Positions 44,651 through 53,884 of a stretch of DNA of 64,000 nt are shown here, piece by piece; positions within the stretch are counted from its first letter, which is position 1; every line of letters begins with the position of its first letter. The DNA is from Xanthomonas bonasiae (lineage in GTDB: Bacteria > Pseudomonadota > Gammaproteobacteria > Xanthomonadales > Xanthomonadaceae). The stretch lies in NCBI RefSeq assembly GCF_017163705.1, contig NZ_JAFIWB010000007.1, positions 62,001-126,000 of the forward strand. Reading direction: 5' to 3'. The translations under genes were made by a program, and so were the position numbers. The notes beneath the pieces are model-generated. The model did no database searches. It worked only from the letters and a program-made list of their open reading frames with translations, and was not told the DNA's origin.

Positions 44651-45151
44651 GATCCGCCGTGTCCGCTGCTGTCGATGGCGATGCGGCCGCGGCGATGGAC
44701 GCAGCAGCCGACCCCAATGTGCGATCCCCTTGCCGACGGCCCGGACGCGGCGCGCGGCGCGCGCAGTCCAGGCTGGCGGGATGCAGTGTGGCCAGCGCGG
44801 ATGCGCGCTACCCGACAATTCGTCTCAGGGCGGCGGGGACGCCGCGGCGCTGCGCTGCGCTCGAGAAGATCGTCTACGCAACGATGCCGACCGCTGCGCG
44901 CGCATTGCAGACCGGCGCCGCCGATGTCCTGGTGTCGTGCGCCGACATGCACCGCGGCGCCGACGCGGTGCGTTGCCGCTGCCGCATATCGCCGATGCCG
45001 CGGCCGACGCCCTGCAGGCCACCTGCACCACGGCGCCGGCGGCATGCGCCGTGCGTACGTTCCTGTAGCTGCCGCCACGGCGGCTTTTTGCAGGAGCGGC
45101 TTCAGCCGCGACACGTGCTGCGGACACTCCCTGTCGCGGCTGAAGCCGCTC
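44651..45151. other. Gap between fha and tssK with no TssJ gene
   Basis: In many T6SS loci a tssJ lipoprotein gene precedes tssK. Here 44651-45151 holds no ORF with a signal peptide and lipobox on the minus strand; the short ORFs are Arg/Ala/Pro-rich and look random. The end next to fha carries a REP hairpin pair (45092-45153). A promoter for tssK is expected somewhere here, but no clear boxes were found. Confidence 0.55.
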
Positions 45152-45153
45152 CT
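45092..45153. repeat. Inverted REP pair overlapping the fha stop codon
   Basis: Arms 45092-45113 (AGGAGCGGCTTCAGCCGCGA plus CA) and 45132-45153 are exact reverse complements over 22 bases with an 18-base loop. The right arm supplies two bases of the fha stop (TAG at 45154-45152). On the minus strand the hairpin starts at the stop codon, a good place for transcription termination after fha or for processing between fha and tssK. Confidence 0.82.
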
Positions 45154-46504
45154 ACAGGGGGGACTTCCCCGCGCGCCGCGCCGACTTCAGCCGCGCCAGT
45201 TGCGCCTCGTAGGCGCGGGCGAACTCGTCGCCGAACAGGCGCCGGAAGCATTCGTCCGGGTCCTTGGCCAGGGCCTGGAAGTTGTCGCGATAGCGCTCCC
45301 AGTAGCGGCCCTTGCCGGCGAACGCCAGGCGTTTGCCGCTGGCGTCCACCTCCTGCTCCAGCCGGTCGGGGCTGAAGTGGAACAGCATCGATTCGAACGC
45401 GGCGCGCATGCCGGCCAGCATCGCCATCTGGTGGCAGCGGATGTCGTCGAACGCATCGTCGAACGCGGCCACGCCGGACAGGAACGCCGGACTCGGCGGC
45501 GCCAGCAGCTTCTGCAGCGCGTCCTCGGGCGTGGCGGCGAACTTCAGCGGGTTGTTCTCCGAACGCTGGATCACCGTCACCGGCAGGCGGAAGGTGTTCT
45601 TGATCTCGGCGCGCGCGCGCAGCACCTCCATCACCCCATCGACGACGATCTCGAAGATCCGCGCCACGTCGTCCGGCATCTGCGCGGATGGCGCGGCCTG
45701 CGCCGCGAACGGTGGAGGTGCGGCAGGCGTGGCCGCTGCGCTCGCCACTGGCGGCGCCGCCGGCGCGAAATCGCCGGTGGTCAGATCCCAGTTTTCCGGC
45801 AGTTCGAAGCCGCGCGCCGCGGCCGCTGCGGGCGGCGCTGGAACGCGGAAATGGTCGTGGCCCGCATCGCTGTGGTTCCAGCTGTGCGTCGGCTGCGGCG
45901 GCACCGGCGGTGCCGGCAGCGGATCGAGCAGGCGCAGCGGGTCCAGTTCGCCGGCCGCGCCCGGCACGCCGAGATCGCCGAGCAGCGCATCGTCGTAGGC
46001 GCCGCCCGCGGGCGCGGCAGCGCTGCCGAATCCCGGCAGGCCGAAGTCGAAATCGAACGCGCCGGCGGCGCCGGGTGCACTGCTGGCTGGGTGCGGCGGC
46101 AGCGGCGCCGGCACCACCTGGGTCAGGTCCGACGCGTCGTCCGGCACTGCCACGGCGGGCGGCGGCGGGGCGGCGGGCGCGTCGGCCTGCAGCTGCACCT
46201 GGATCTCGAAGCTGTCCAGCTGCAGGCGGTCGCCGTCGCCGAGCGCGGCCGGGTCGCCGCGTTGCAGCGCGGCGCCGTTGAGCAGCATGCCGTTGGTGCT
46301 GCGGTCCTCGATGAAATACATGCCGTTGAGATAGCGCACCACTGCATGCGTGCGCGACACGCCGGGCGCCGCCAGCACCCAGTCGCTGTCGTCGGCGCGG
46401 CCGATGCTGCCGCCGCGCTGCGCGAACGCCATCTGCGCGCGCGCGCCGAACTGGGCGGCGGCCTGGCCGGCGACGGTGAGAGTCAGTTTGGACGGTAGGG
46501 ACAC
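45152..46504 (-). CDS. tagH: FHA-domain T6SS regulator Fha/TagH
   Basis: The product has 450 residues. The N-terminal FHA domain (about 15-105) includes SIGRADDSDWVL, SRTHAVVRYL and DRSTNGMLLNG, with the Arg, Ser, His and Asn that read phosphothreonine. A long Pro/Ala-rich linker (110-265) leads to the C-terminal T6SS-FHA helical domain (VMEVLRARAEIKNTFRLPVTVIQRSENNPLKF, GRYWERYRDNFQ). It is the expected target of PpkA and PppA. GTG at 46504 is chosen with GGAAG upstream; the family starts right before the FHA fold. The last codons come from a REP repeat. Confidence 0.93.
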   Translation of the reverse strand: MSLPSKLTLTVAGQAAAQFGARAQMAFAQRGGSIGRADDSDWVLAAPGVSRTHAVVRYLNGMYFIEDRSTNGMLLNGAALQRGDPAALGDGDRLQLDSFEIQVQLQADAPAAPPPPAVAVPDDASDLTQVVPAPLPPHPASSAPGAAGAFDFDFGLPGFGSAAAPAGGAYDDALLGDLGVPGAAGELDPLRLLDPLPAPPVPPQPTHSWNHSDAGHDHFRVPAPPAAAAARGFELPENWDLTTGDFAPAAPPVASAAATPAAPPPFAAQAAPSAQMPDDVARIFEIVVDGVMEVLRARAEIKNTFRLPVTVIQRSENNPLKFAATPEDALQKLLAPPSPAFLSGVAAFDDAFDDIRCHQMAMLAGMRAAFESMLFHFSPDRLEQEVDASGKRLAFAGKGRYWERYRDNFQALAKDPDECFRRLFGDEFARAYEAQLARLKSARRAGKSPL

Positions 46505-46607
46505 GTGGCGCTTCCTTCGGATCGGGTGGCGCGGCGCAGCCGCGGACACGCTGGTACGGATCGGCGCGGCATTGCCGCGTGCGCGCGGCGGCGCAGCATG
46601 ACCGCGC

Positions 46608-47144
46608 TCATGCCGCCGCTCCGCCGGCCAGCAATTCCAGCGCGTGCAGCGCATAGCCATGGCGGCGCGCCTCGAACTGCGCCGGTTGCTGCGCGGCGAG
46701 CAGGTTGATCGCCGCCACCGCCGCGCGCGCGGTCAGGTGCTCGGCCGGCGGTACCGGCGTGTCCTGGGTCGGCGGCGCCAGGCTGCCGCCTGACCAGGCC
46801 ACCGCCGCCGCCAGCCACGCGCCCAGCGAGGCATAGCCGCCGGCCTGGGCGAAGGCAGACGCGGCGCGGCGATTGGCTTCGTTCGGCTCGCGTACCCATT
46901 TCTCCGCCAGCGCCGCGCCGGCGCGGTCTTCCGGCGACAAGGCTTCGCCGCGCGCGCACTGGCACAGCCAGGCGACCACGTAGCGCTTGGGCAGCAACCG
47001 CGCCAGCAGCTTCAGCGCATCCTGCGGTTGGCCGCCGTCGAGCAGCACGCGCACCGCGGCCTGCGCCGGCTGCGCGGTGTCCAGCTGCGCGCGCGCCGGC
47101 GCCGACAGCTCCATGTCCACGCAGGCCTTCTCGATCGCATTCAT
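46608..47144 (-). CDS. T6SS-associated DUF6931-like protein
   Basis: This helical 178-residue protein includes LKLLARLLPKRYVVAWLCQCARGEALSPEDRAGAALAEKWVREPNEANRRAA. It resembles the DUF6931 proteins found between vgrG and fha in several T6SS loci. No membrane segment is seen. It lies 10 bp after vgrG and about 100 bp before fha. A role as an adaptor for VgrG loading is possible, but nothing in the sequence proves it. Confidence 0.72.
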   Translation of the reverse strand: MNAIEKACVDMELSAPARAQLDTAQPAQAAVRVLLDGGQPQDALKLLARLLPKRYVVAWLCQCARGEALSPEDRAGAALAEKWVREPNEANRRAASAFAQAGGYASLGAWLAAAVAWSGGSLAPPTQDTPVPPAEHLTARAAVAAINLLAAQQPAQFEARRHGYALHALELLAGGAAA

Positions 47145-47154
47145 CGCCGTGCCC

Positions 47155-49146
47155 TCAACCGATCATGATCAGCGCGCCACCGATCTGGTGCAGCGCGTCG
47201 GCCTTGAGGCTGAGCATCGGCGCCTTCAGCGTGCCCATCGCCCCGCCCTCCAGCGCCAGCATCGCGTCCGAGTGCACCTTGACGCTGGCGCCGGCGCCCA
47301 TGTCCACGGTCGCCCCGCCCTTGATCGCCACCTGCACCTTGCCTTCCACGTTCACCGCGTTGTTGCCGGTGACGGTGATGGTCACGCCCTTGATCTCGAT
47401 CTCGCCGCTGCTCTTCATCACGATGCTCGACGCGCCGGTGACCAGTTCGATCTCGCTGCCCGCACTGAGCTTGAACTTCTGTCCGATCGCGTGCGTGGCG
47501 TTGTTGCCGACGTCCAGCGTCTCGTCGTTGTCGACCTTGTGCTTGCGGTCGTGCTTGACGGTGCTGGTCTGGTCGTTGTCGACGGTGGCGAAGTGGTCGT
47601 GCTCCACTTCCTCGCGCAGGTCCTTCTGCGCATGCACGAACAGTTCCTCGCTGCCGAGCTTGTCCTCGAAGCGGATCTCGTTGAAGTCCGCGGCGCCGCC
47701 GCCGGCGCTGCGGCTGCGCACCCCGCTCTGGGTCTTGTTGTCCGGCAGCGCGAACGGCGGCATGTGATCGGCGTTGTAGACGCTGCCGATCACCAGCGGG
47801 CGGTCCGGGTCGCCTTCCAGGAAACTGACCACCACCTCCTGCCCGACCCGCGGCAGGCTCATCGCGCCCCAGCCCTTGCCGGCCCACGACGAGGCCACCC
47901 GCACCGGGCACGACGGCTTGCTGCCGTCGCGCGCCGACGTGTTCCAATGGAAGGTGACCTGGATGCGCCCGTACTGGTCGACCACGATGTCCTCGTCGGT
48001 GTCGCTGCCGGTCACCACCGCGGTCTGCAGGCCGGCGATCAGCGGCTGCCGCGCCCGCGCCGCGTTGCGGAACGGCAGCTTGCTCTCGATCGCCTCGAAG
48101 CGGCACGCGAATGGCGCCGCGCCGCTGCCTTCGCCGGAGGCGTAGCCTGGCGCTTCCAGCGCGGTCTGCGCGCCGATCACCAGGTATTCCTGGTTCCATT
48201 CCGGGCGCGGGAACGCCTTCAGCGAGAACAGCGCGCCCACGCGCAACCCCACCGCGTCGCTGTCGCCGCGATAGCGCGAACGCTGCACGTTGTGCGCTTC
48301 CGCACGCACCTGCGCGTAGCGCTTGCCATCGGCGACCAGCACATGCGCGCCGGGGTAGTCGAAGGCGGTCAAGCCGCTGACCGGATGCAAATCGCCGCCG
48401 TGGCCGATGTCCTCGTCCACCGCCAGCGACGCACGCGGGCGCAACGGATCGTAGTCGGTGAGCTGCTGCGCGCTGGTGTGCACGCGGCGCGCCAGCTGCC
48501 ATTGGCTGATGGTGGCGCCCATCCCGTTGGCATGCTGCCCTGGCGGCACGTACGGCAGGGTCTCGAAACCGCTGCTGCTGGCGTGCGCGCCCAGCGCATC
48601 GGCCAGCACCAGCGTGTGCGTGGTCTGGCTGTGGGTGAAGAAGTAATAGATGCCTTCCTGCTCGAGCAGGCGGCTGATGAAATTGAAATCGTCCTCGCGG
48701 TACTGCACGCAATAGTCGCGCTTGGGATAGGTGCCGCTCAGGCTCAGGGTCACATCGCCGTAGCCGATGCCGTCGAGCACCGTGCGCACGATCTCCGGCA
48801 CGCTCTGCGCGGTGAAGATGCGGCAGTCGCGGCGCTGGGTCAGCAGCCACGGCTTGGGTACCAGGGTCACCTCCAGCACCGCGTAGCTGAGCCGGTCGAC
48901 GACATGGAAGCCGGTCTGCGCGACGTGCGCGACGATGCCGTGGTACCAGCGCACATGGCCCTCGCCCGCCTTCAGCTGCACCGCCATCGAGGTGCCGAGC
49001 AGCGCGCGCAGGTCCGGCCGCGGCTGCGTGCTGAGCGCGGTCAGGCGGTACTCGAACAGGTCGCCCAACGCTTCCGTCGCCTGCATGCGCCAGAACAGCA
49101 GCGCATCGCCAAGGTCGGAGTGCAGCGTCATCATGGGCGTGGGCAT
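47155..49146 (-). CDS. vgrG: T6SS spike protein VgrG
   Basis: The product has 663 residues. The gp27-like part (FEYRLTALS, REDDFNFISRLLEQEGIYYFF) is followed by the gp5 OB-fold (DEDIVVDQYGRIQVTFHW, CPVRVASSWAGKGWGAMSLPRVGQEVVVSFLEGDPDRPL) and a beta-helix C-terminus ending GGALIMIG. There is no extra C-terminal effector domain, so cargo must bind non-covalently or through PAAR. The ATG at 49146 is used; ATGs at 49134 and 49131 in the same frame are alternatives. The neighbouring PAAR gene probably supplies its tip. Confidence 0.95.
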   Translation of the reverse strand: MPTPMMTLHSDLGDALLFWRMQATEALGDLFEYRLTALSTQPRPDLRALLGTSMAVQLKAGEGHVRWYHGIVAHVAQTGFHVVDRLSYAVLEVTLVPKPWLLTQRRDCRIFTAQSVPEIVRTVLDGIGYGDVTLSLSGTYPKRDYCVQYREDDFNFISRLLEQEGIYYFFTHSQTTHTLVLADALGAHASSSGFETLPYVPPGQHANGMGATISQWQLARRVHTSAQQLTDYDPLRPRASLAVDEDIGHGGDLHPVSGLTAFDYPGAHVLVADGKRYAQVRAEAHNVQRSRYRGDSDAVGLRVGALFSLKAFPRPEWNQEYLVIGAQTALEAPGYASGEGSGAAPFACRFEAIESKLPFRNAARARQPLIAGLQTAVVTGSDTDEDIVVDQYGRIQVTFHWNTSARDGSKPSCPVRVASSWAGKGWGAMSLPRVGQEVVVSFLEGDPDRPLVIGSVYNADHMPPFALPDNKTQSGVRSRSAGGGAADFNEIRFEDKLGSEELFVHAQKDLREEVEHDHFATVDNDQTSTVKHDRKHKVDNDETLDVGNNATHAIGQKFKLSAGSEIELVTGASSIVMKSSGEIEIKGVTITVTGNNAVNVEGKVQVAIKGGATVDMGAGASVKVHSDAMLALEGGAMGTLKAPMLSLKADALHQIGGALIMIG

Positions 49147-49376
49147 CGTGGTGTCCGGGAAGTCGAGCGCCGCGCAATGCGGACCTGGGCCGGCGATCGC
49201 GAGCGGCGTTCGCGGTGCGGCGCGCAACGCCGGCACCGGCCCGAACGCCGCCCCCGTGCGCTGCCGGCAGGGCGATACTCACACGGCGCCCGGCGCGAAA
49301 GCCGACATTTCGTCTCAGCGCTGCAGCGGTATGCGGCGCGCGTCCTCGCCGCATACCGGTGCCGGAGCGCGCGGCG

Positions 49377-50747
49377 CTAGCGGCGTGCCAGCACCACCCA
49401 GCCCTGCACCGGCGCACCGCCCTCCTTGCGCAACTGGTCGGCGCGGAGCTGCACGCGGGCGAAGCCGGCCTGCGCCAGCGCGGCCTGCACGTGCGCGCGG
49501 CTGTGCCGGTAGCGCCCGCTCGCACCGAGCTGCACCCGATCGTCCGCAGCGTCCAGCGCCTCCACGGTGAAGGCCAGCCAGCCGTCGCCGCGCAATGCCG
49601 CGTGCGCGGCCGCGCAGACCTCGCGCAGATCGCCGAAGTACACCAGCGTATCGGCCGAGACCACCACGTCCCACGCCTGCGGCTGCGCCTGCAGATACGC
49701 GGTCAGTTCGCCGACCACCAACGCGTCGTAGCCGCCACGCTGGCGCGCCTTGTCGATCATGCCGCCGGACAGGTCCACCCCGGCCAGCTGCCGCGCATGC
49801 GGCCGCAGCAGCGGCGCGCACAGGCCGGTGCCGCAGCCGGCGTCGAGCACGTCCAGCGCCGCGCTCGGCGCATGCAGTACCTGCGCCAGCTCCGTGGCCA
49901 GCAGCTGTGGCGCGCGGTACTCGAGATTGTTCAGCAGTTGCTCGTCGAAGCTCTCGGCGAAGCCATCGAACACTTCGCGCACGTAGGCGTCGTCGGCGCG
50001 CGGCGGCGCGGCGCTGCCGCCGCACGCGGCCAGCATGTGCCGGGCCACCGCATTGTGCGGATCGCGCACCAGCCAGTCGCGGTACACCGCCACCGCTTCG
50101 TCGTGGCGGCCGAGCAGATACCAGGCGGTGCCAAGCGCCTCCAGCGCGCGCAGGTTGGCCGGATCCAGCTGCCACGCGGTGCGGAAGCACTCGGCCGATT
50201 GCTCCAGATGCTCGTGCTGCTGCGCGTGGTTGCGCAGGAACAAGCCGAACAGATAGTGGCCGTGCGCGAACCCGGGCACCTGCTGCAGCAGCTGCGCATA
50301 GGCCAGGAACGCCTCGTCCAGCCGCGCCTGCGCTTCCAGCACCACCGCCAGGTTGCTCAGTGCGTTGTGGTGCGACGGCGCGCAGGCCAGCGCGCGCCGG
50401 TAGCAGGCCTCGGCCTCGGCCAGGCGCGCGCATTCCTTGTGCACGTTGCCGAGGTTGTTGTGCGCGTCCGGGTAGGCGGAGATCAGCGTCAATGCGCGCT
50501 CGATCAGTCGCTGCGCTTCGTCGCTGCGCCCACGCTGGTGGCACAGCACGCCGAGGAAGTGCAGCGCGTCGGCATGCGCGGCGTGCTGCGCGAGCAGGTC
50601 GCGATAGCCGCGCTCGGCCGCGTCCAGGTCGCCGGCCCGGTGCACGGCGATCGTCTGCGCCAGCGTCGGCGCGGCCGGCATCCCCATGCCGGCCGCGACC
50701 GCTTCCGCATCCCCATGCCGCGCCAGCGCGGCCCCCGCCTGCTGCAT
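49377..50747 (-). CDS. TPR-containing SAM methyltransferase between PAAR and vgrG
   Basis: This 456-residue protein has TPR repeats at about residues 30-240 (for example DAHNNLGNVHKECARLAEAEACYRRAL). A class I methyltransferase domain follows, with motif I LDVLDAGCGTGLC at 299-310 and the preceding VFDGFAESFDEQLLNNLEYRAP segment found in the TPR-methyltransferase family. It would transfer a methyl group from SAM to an unknown acceptor. Its position 13 bp after the PAAR gene and before vgrG suggests it modifies or chaperones spike or cargo. A more general metabolic methyltransferase is the alternative. Confidence 0.85.
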   Translation of the reverse strand: MQQAGAALARHGDAEAVAAGMGMPAAPTLAQTIAVHRAGDLDAAERGYRDLLAQHAAHADALHFLGVLCHQRGRSDEAQRLIERALTLISAYPDAHNNLGNVHKECARLAEAEACYRRALACAPSHHNALSNLAVVLEAQARLDEAFLAYAQLLQQVPGFAHGHYLFGLFLRNHAQQHEHLEQSAECFRTAWQLDPANLRALEALGTAWYLLGRHDEAVAVYRDWLVRDPHNAVARHMLAACGGSAAPPRADDAYVREVFDGFAESFDEQLLNNLEYRAPQLLATELAQVLHAPSAALDVLDAGCGTGLCAPLLRPHARQLAGVDLSGGMIDKARQRGGYDALVVGELTAYLQAQPQAWDVVVSADTLVYFGDLREVCAAAHAALRGDGWLAFTVEALDAADDRVQLGASGRYRHSRAHVQAALAQAGFARVQLRADQLRKEGGAPVQGWVVLARR

Positions 50748-50760
50748 CGCCCCGCTCCCC

Positions 50761-51048
50761 TTATCCGATCAAGACGGTGAAACACCCCAGCACGATCGCC
50801 CCGCCGTGCGCGGTGCTGTCGCCCAGCCGCGCCGCAGGCATGCCCGCGATCAGCACGGTCGGTGCGCCGGACACGATGCTGTCCGGCGGCCCCACGCACA
50901 CCGCCATGTCGCCGATCCGCGCCGCCGGCAGCCCGCCGATCAGCACCGCCGGCGCACCGGGCGCCGTGATCGGCCCACCCACGTGCGGCACCACGCCGGT
51001 GACCATCGGGCAGACGTGCAGATCGGTGAGGCGGGCGGCAGGTTGCAT
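50761..51048 (-). CDS. PAAR-domain spike tip protein
   Basis: This 95-residue single-domain protein has CPMVTGVVPHVGGPITAPG, LIGGLPAARIGDMAVC, PTVLIAGMPAARLGDSTAHGG and a final GCFTVLIG, the typical PAAR pattern that forms a small cone capping VgrG. It has no extension, so effectors are encoded separately. The ATG at 51048 is preferred because upstream in-frame residues (Arg/Trp-rich) lie over the kinase gene and the gap. Confidence 0.92.
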   Translation of the reverse strand: MQPAARLTDLHVCPMVTGVVPHVGGPITAPGAPAVLIGGLPAARIGDMAVCVGPPDSIVSGAPTVLIAGMPAARLGDSTAHGGAIVLGCFTVLIG

Positions 51049-51109
51049 GCGGAGCCGATAGCGCAGTGGCCAGGCGTCCAGCTTGGCGCGCGCGGCGGCG
51101 CGCGACCCG

Positions 51110-53605
51110 TCATTTCGTCTCAGCCACCACTGCCGAGCGCGGCGCATCCGGCGCGTCCAGCTTGGCCAGCGTCTCGCGCACCTGCGCCAGCGGCCCGGGC
51201 GCATCGCCGTACAGCCCGACCAGGATGTCGCGCGTGCGTTCGGCATGCGCGCGCGCCTGTGCGCGCTGCCCCAGGGCGATCTCCGCCTCGGCTAGGCCGC
51301 GCAGGATTTCCGCGGTCACCTCGTGCTTGTCGCCGAGGACACGCTCGGCATCGGCCAGGGCCGCCCGCTGCTCGGCGGCGGCGGCCTGCGCCTGGCCGTC
51401 GTCAAGCAACCAGAACGCATGGTTGGTGCGCGCCATGATGGTGGTGGGATGGTCCTCGGGGTAGCGCGCGCGCGCACTGTCCAGCGCCTTGCGGTAGTAG
51501 GGTCCGGATTCGGCGACCTTGCCCTGCTGGCGCAGCGCCCCGGCCAGGTTGTTGTAGATCATCTGGGTATCCCAGCCGTTCTCCCCGTACAGGCGGATCA
51601 TGATCGGCTGCAAGGCCCTCAGTTCGCGCTCGGCGGCGGGGTAGTCGCGCTTCATCAGCAGATAGACCGCCAGGCTGTTGCGCATCGACAGGGTCAGGGG
51701 ATGGTCCGCACCCAGGCGCGCGCTACGGCGCGCGATCAGGTCACGGATCAGGGCGATCGCCTGGTCGTAGTCGCCGCCGTCGGCCAGCGTGGCGGCGTAG
51801 CGATCGCCCGCGCTCAGCACGCTCTGGTCGTCGGCCGGCAATACCCGCAGGATGCCCGTGTAGGCCTGCCGGCTCTCGCGCAACGCCGCCTTGGCCTCGC
51901 CCTGCGCGCGCAGCGCCCAACTCAGCCGCGACTGCATGTCGTAACCCAGCGACGCGTCGGCGCCAAGGCGCAGGCGCACCTGCGCGATGCCCTCGCGCAG
52001 GATGGCTTCCGCGCGCTTCGGCGCGCCCACGTTCACCAGCGCCTCGCCGAGCAGCCGCATGATCTGCAGCTCGTCTTCGCTGTAGGCGCCCGAGTCCGCC
52101 TGTGCATGGCGCCGCGCCGCCTCGAGCTGGGTCACCGCGCGCTTGTACTCGCCCAGCGCGATCAGACTGGTGCCGATGGTCAGTTCCACCTCCACCAGGG
52201 CCTGCGGCTGGCTTGCCAGTTCGCGCGTGGCGCGCTGCGAGGCCTGGTCCATCACCTGCAACAGCAGGGTCTTGTCCTTGTCCTGGGCGACCGACGGATC
52301 AACGCTGGACAGCAGCGAGCCAAGGAAGTCCGCCGTCACCTGCGCCCGCTGCGCCTCGCGCTGCGCATTGCGCAACGACCACAGCGTGCTGGCCAGCCCG
52401 CCGAACAACGCGGTCAACACCAGCAGCGAGGCCAACACCGCACCGCGGTTGCGCTGTACGAACTTGCGCGCGTCGCGGCGCAAAGAGCGGGGCAGCGCGC
52501 GCGGCGGATAGTCGCCGAGCCAGCGACGCAGGTCGTCGAGCAACGAGGACACCGACGCGTAACGCGCCGCACGATCCGGCGCCATCGCCTGCAGCACGAT
52601 CGCGTCCAGGCCGTCGTGCAGTCCGCGCAGCAACTGCGCCAGCGACACCCCGCGTTGTTGCGCCAGCTCGCGCTGCTGCGGCAGCGGCTGCGCCTGGATC
52701 CAGCGCGAGGGCGCTTCCGGCACGCCCGCCTCGAACAGCTCCGGGCGTACCCCGCAGATCAGCTCGTAGAGCAGCGCGCCCAGCGAATACACATCGCTGC
52801 GCGCATCCACTCCGCCATCGTCGCCCTGCGCCTGCTCCGGACTCATGTAGCCAGGCGTCCCGCTGGCGCCGGCCGGATTGCGCGACGGCTGCGCGGTCTC
52901 CACGGCGATGCCGAAATCGATGATGCTCGGTGCCGGGCGCCCATCCACCTCGCCGACCAGCACATTGTTCGGCTTGAGATCGCGATGGATCACGCCCTTC
53001 TGGTGCGCGTGCTGCACGCCCTCGCCGACCCGCACCAACAGCTCGATCCGCGCGCGCAGCGACAGCCCCCGCTGCCCGCACCAGCGGGTCAACGGCTCGC
53101 CGCGGATGTATTCCATCACCAGGTACGGCCGCCCCTGCGCATCGGTGCCGGCGTCGTGGATCTGCGCGATCGCCGGATGCTGCATCTGCGCCAGCAGACG
53201 GCATTCGAACTCGAACACCGCCCGCTGCTGCGCATCCAGTCCCGTCGCGGCAATCAGCTTGATCGCCACCTCGCGCGCGTAGGCGCCATCGGCGCGATGC
53301 CCCAGATAGACCTGGCCCATGCCGCCGCGGCCGATCAGCCGGTCGATCGCCCACGGGCCGAAGCGGGTCCCGGGCGGCAGCTCGGCGGCGTTGCCATCGC
53401 CGCCGAGCAAGGTGCCGAGCAGGCCCGGGCGCGGCAACTCGGTGGCGCGCAGGTCGGCCTCGAGCAGGCCAAGCAACTCGTGCAGCAATGCCGGATCGTC
53501 GCCGGCCTGCGCCCGCGCGAAGGCGGCGCGCTGCGACTCGGGCAGCGCGCAGGCCTGGTGGAACAGCGCCTGCAGGCGCTGCCAGGTGGCGGGGTTCAGC
53601 GGCAT
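51110..53605 (-). CDS. Transmembrane Ser/Thr kinase with TPR sensor region
   Basis: The product has 831 residues. Kinase motifs are complete: IGRGGMGQVYLG (91-102), Lys116 in VAIKL, HRDLKPNN at 207-214, DFG 230-232 and the SPE triplet at 255-257. A membrane helix at about 389-407 leads to an outer region of TPR repeats (to the C-terminus). This architecture resembles PknS-type kinases in Xanthomonas T6SS loci, which regulate T6SS genes with an ECF sigma factor; no sigma-factor gene is seen in the window. A second kinase, PpkA, is encoded in the same locus. The start at 53605 has no strong ribosome site; the ATG at 53668 is the alternative. Confidence 0.88.
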   Translation of the reverse strand: MPLNPATWQRLQALFHQACALPESQRAAFARAQAGDDPALLHELLGLLEADLRATELPRPGLLGTLLGGDGNAAELPPGTRFGPWAIDRLIGRGGMGQVYLGHRADGAYAREVAIKLIAATGLDAQQRAVFEFECRLLAQMQHPAIAQIHDAGTDAQGRPYLVMEYIRGEPLTRWCGQRGLSLRARIELLVRVGEGVQHAHQKGVIHRDLKPNNVLVGEVDGRPAPSIIDFGIAVETAQPSRNPAGASGTPGYMSPEQAQGDDGGVDARSDVYSLGALLYELICGVRPELFEAGVPEAPSRWIQAQPLPQQRELAQQRGVSLAQLLRGLHDGLDAIVLQAMAPDRAARYASVSSLLDDLRRWLGDYPPRALPRSLRRDARKFVQRNRGAVLASLLVLTALFGGLASTLWSLRNAQREAQRAQVTADFLGSLLSSVDPSVAQDKDKTLLLQVMDQASQRATRELASQPQALVEVELTIGTSLIALGEYKRAVTQLEAARRHAQADSGAYSEDELQIMRLLGEALVNVGAPKRAEAILREGIAQVRLRLGADASLGYDMQSRLSWALRAQGEAKAALRESRQAYTGILRVLPADDQSVLSAGDRYAATLADGGDYDQAIALIRDLIARRSARLGADHPLTLSMRNSLAVYLLMKRDYPAAERELRALQPIMIRLYGENGWDTQMIYNNLAGALRQQGKVAESGPYYRKALDSARARYPEDHPTTIMARTNHAFWLLDDGQAQAAAAEQRAALADAERVLGDKHEVTAEILRGLAEAEIALGQRAQARAHAERTRDILVGLYGDAPGPLAQVRETLAKLDAPDAPRSAVVAETK

Positions 53606-53884
53606 GGCGGGGGGGTCCGCGGCTCGGACCGTTCCCGGGCGAGGCGGGCCGCACGAACCCGGCAACACCCTGCACGCGCCGGTCCGCCCCTCACCGGCAG
53701 GCCCTGGCCAGGGATCGGGATCGGGCGGAGCAGACTGTCGGACATGGCCGTACGCGCGGGCTGGGAAGCGCTAAGTATCACGCATAAATGGCGATAGAAA
53801 TCACACATCGGTCCGGCAGCCCTGGCAGCGGGGGCGGCACCCGCATCGGCACGCGCCTGGCCTCGACGTGCGAGCCAGATGGAG

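Noticed and set aside
44637-45127. Short ORFs between fha and tssK as TssJ candidates
   Set aside because: They are Arg/Ala/Pro-rich, with no signal peptide or lipobox Cys.
47155-47300. Possible C-terminal effector extension on VgrG
   Set aside because: The chain ends in the normal beta-helix region shortly after the usual end, with no additional domain.
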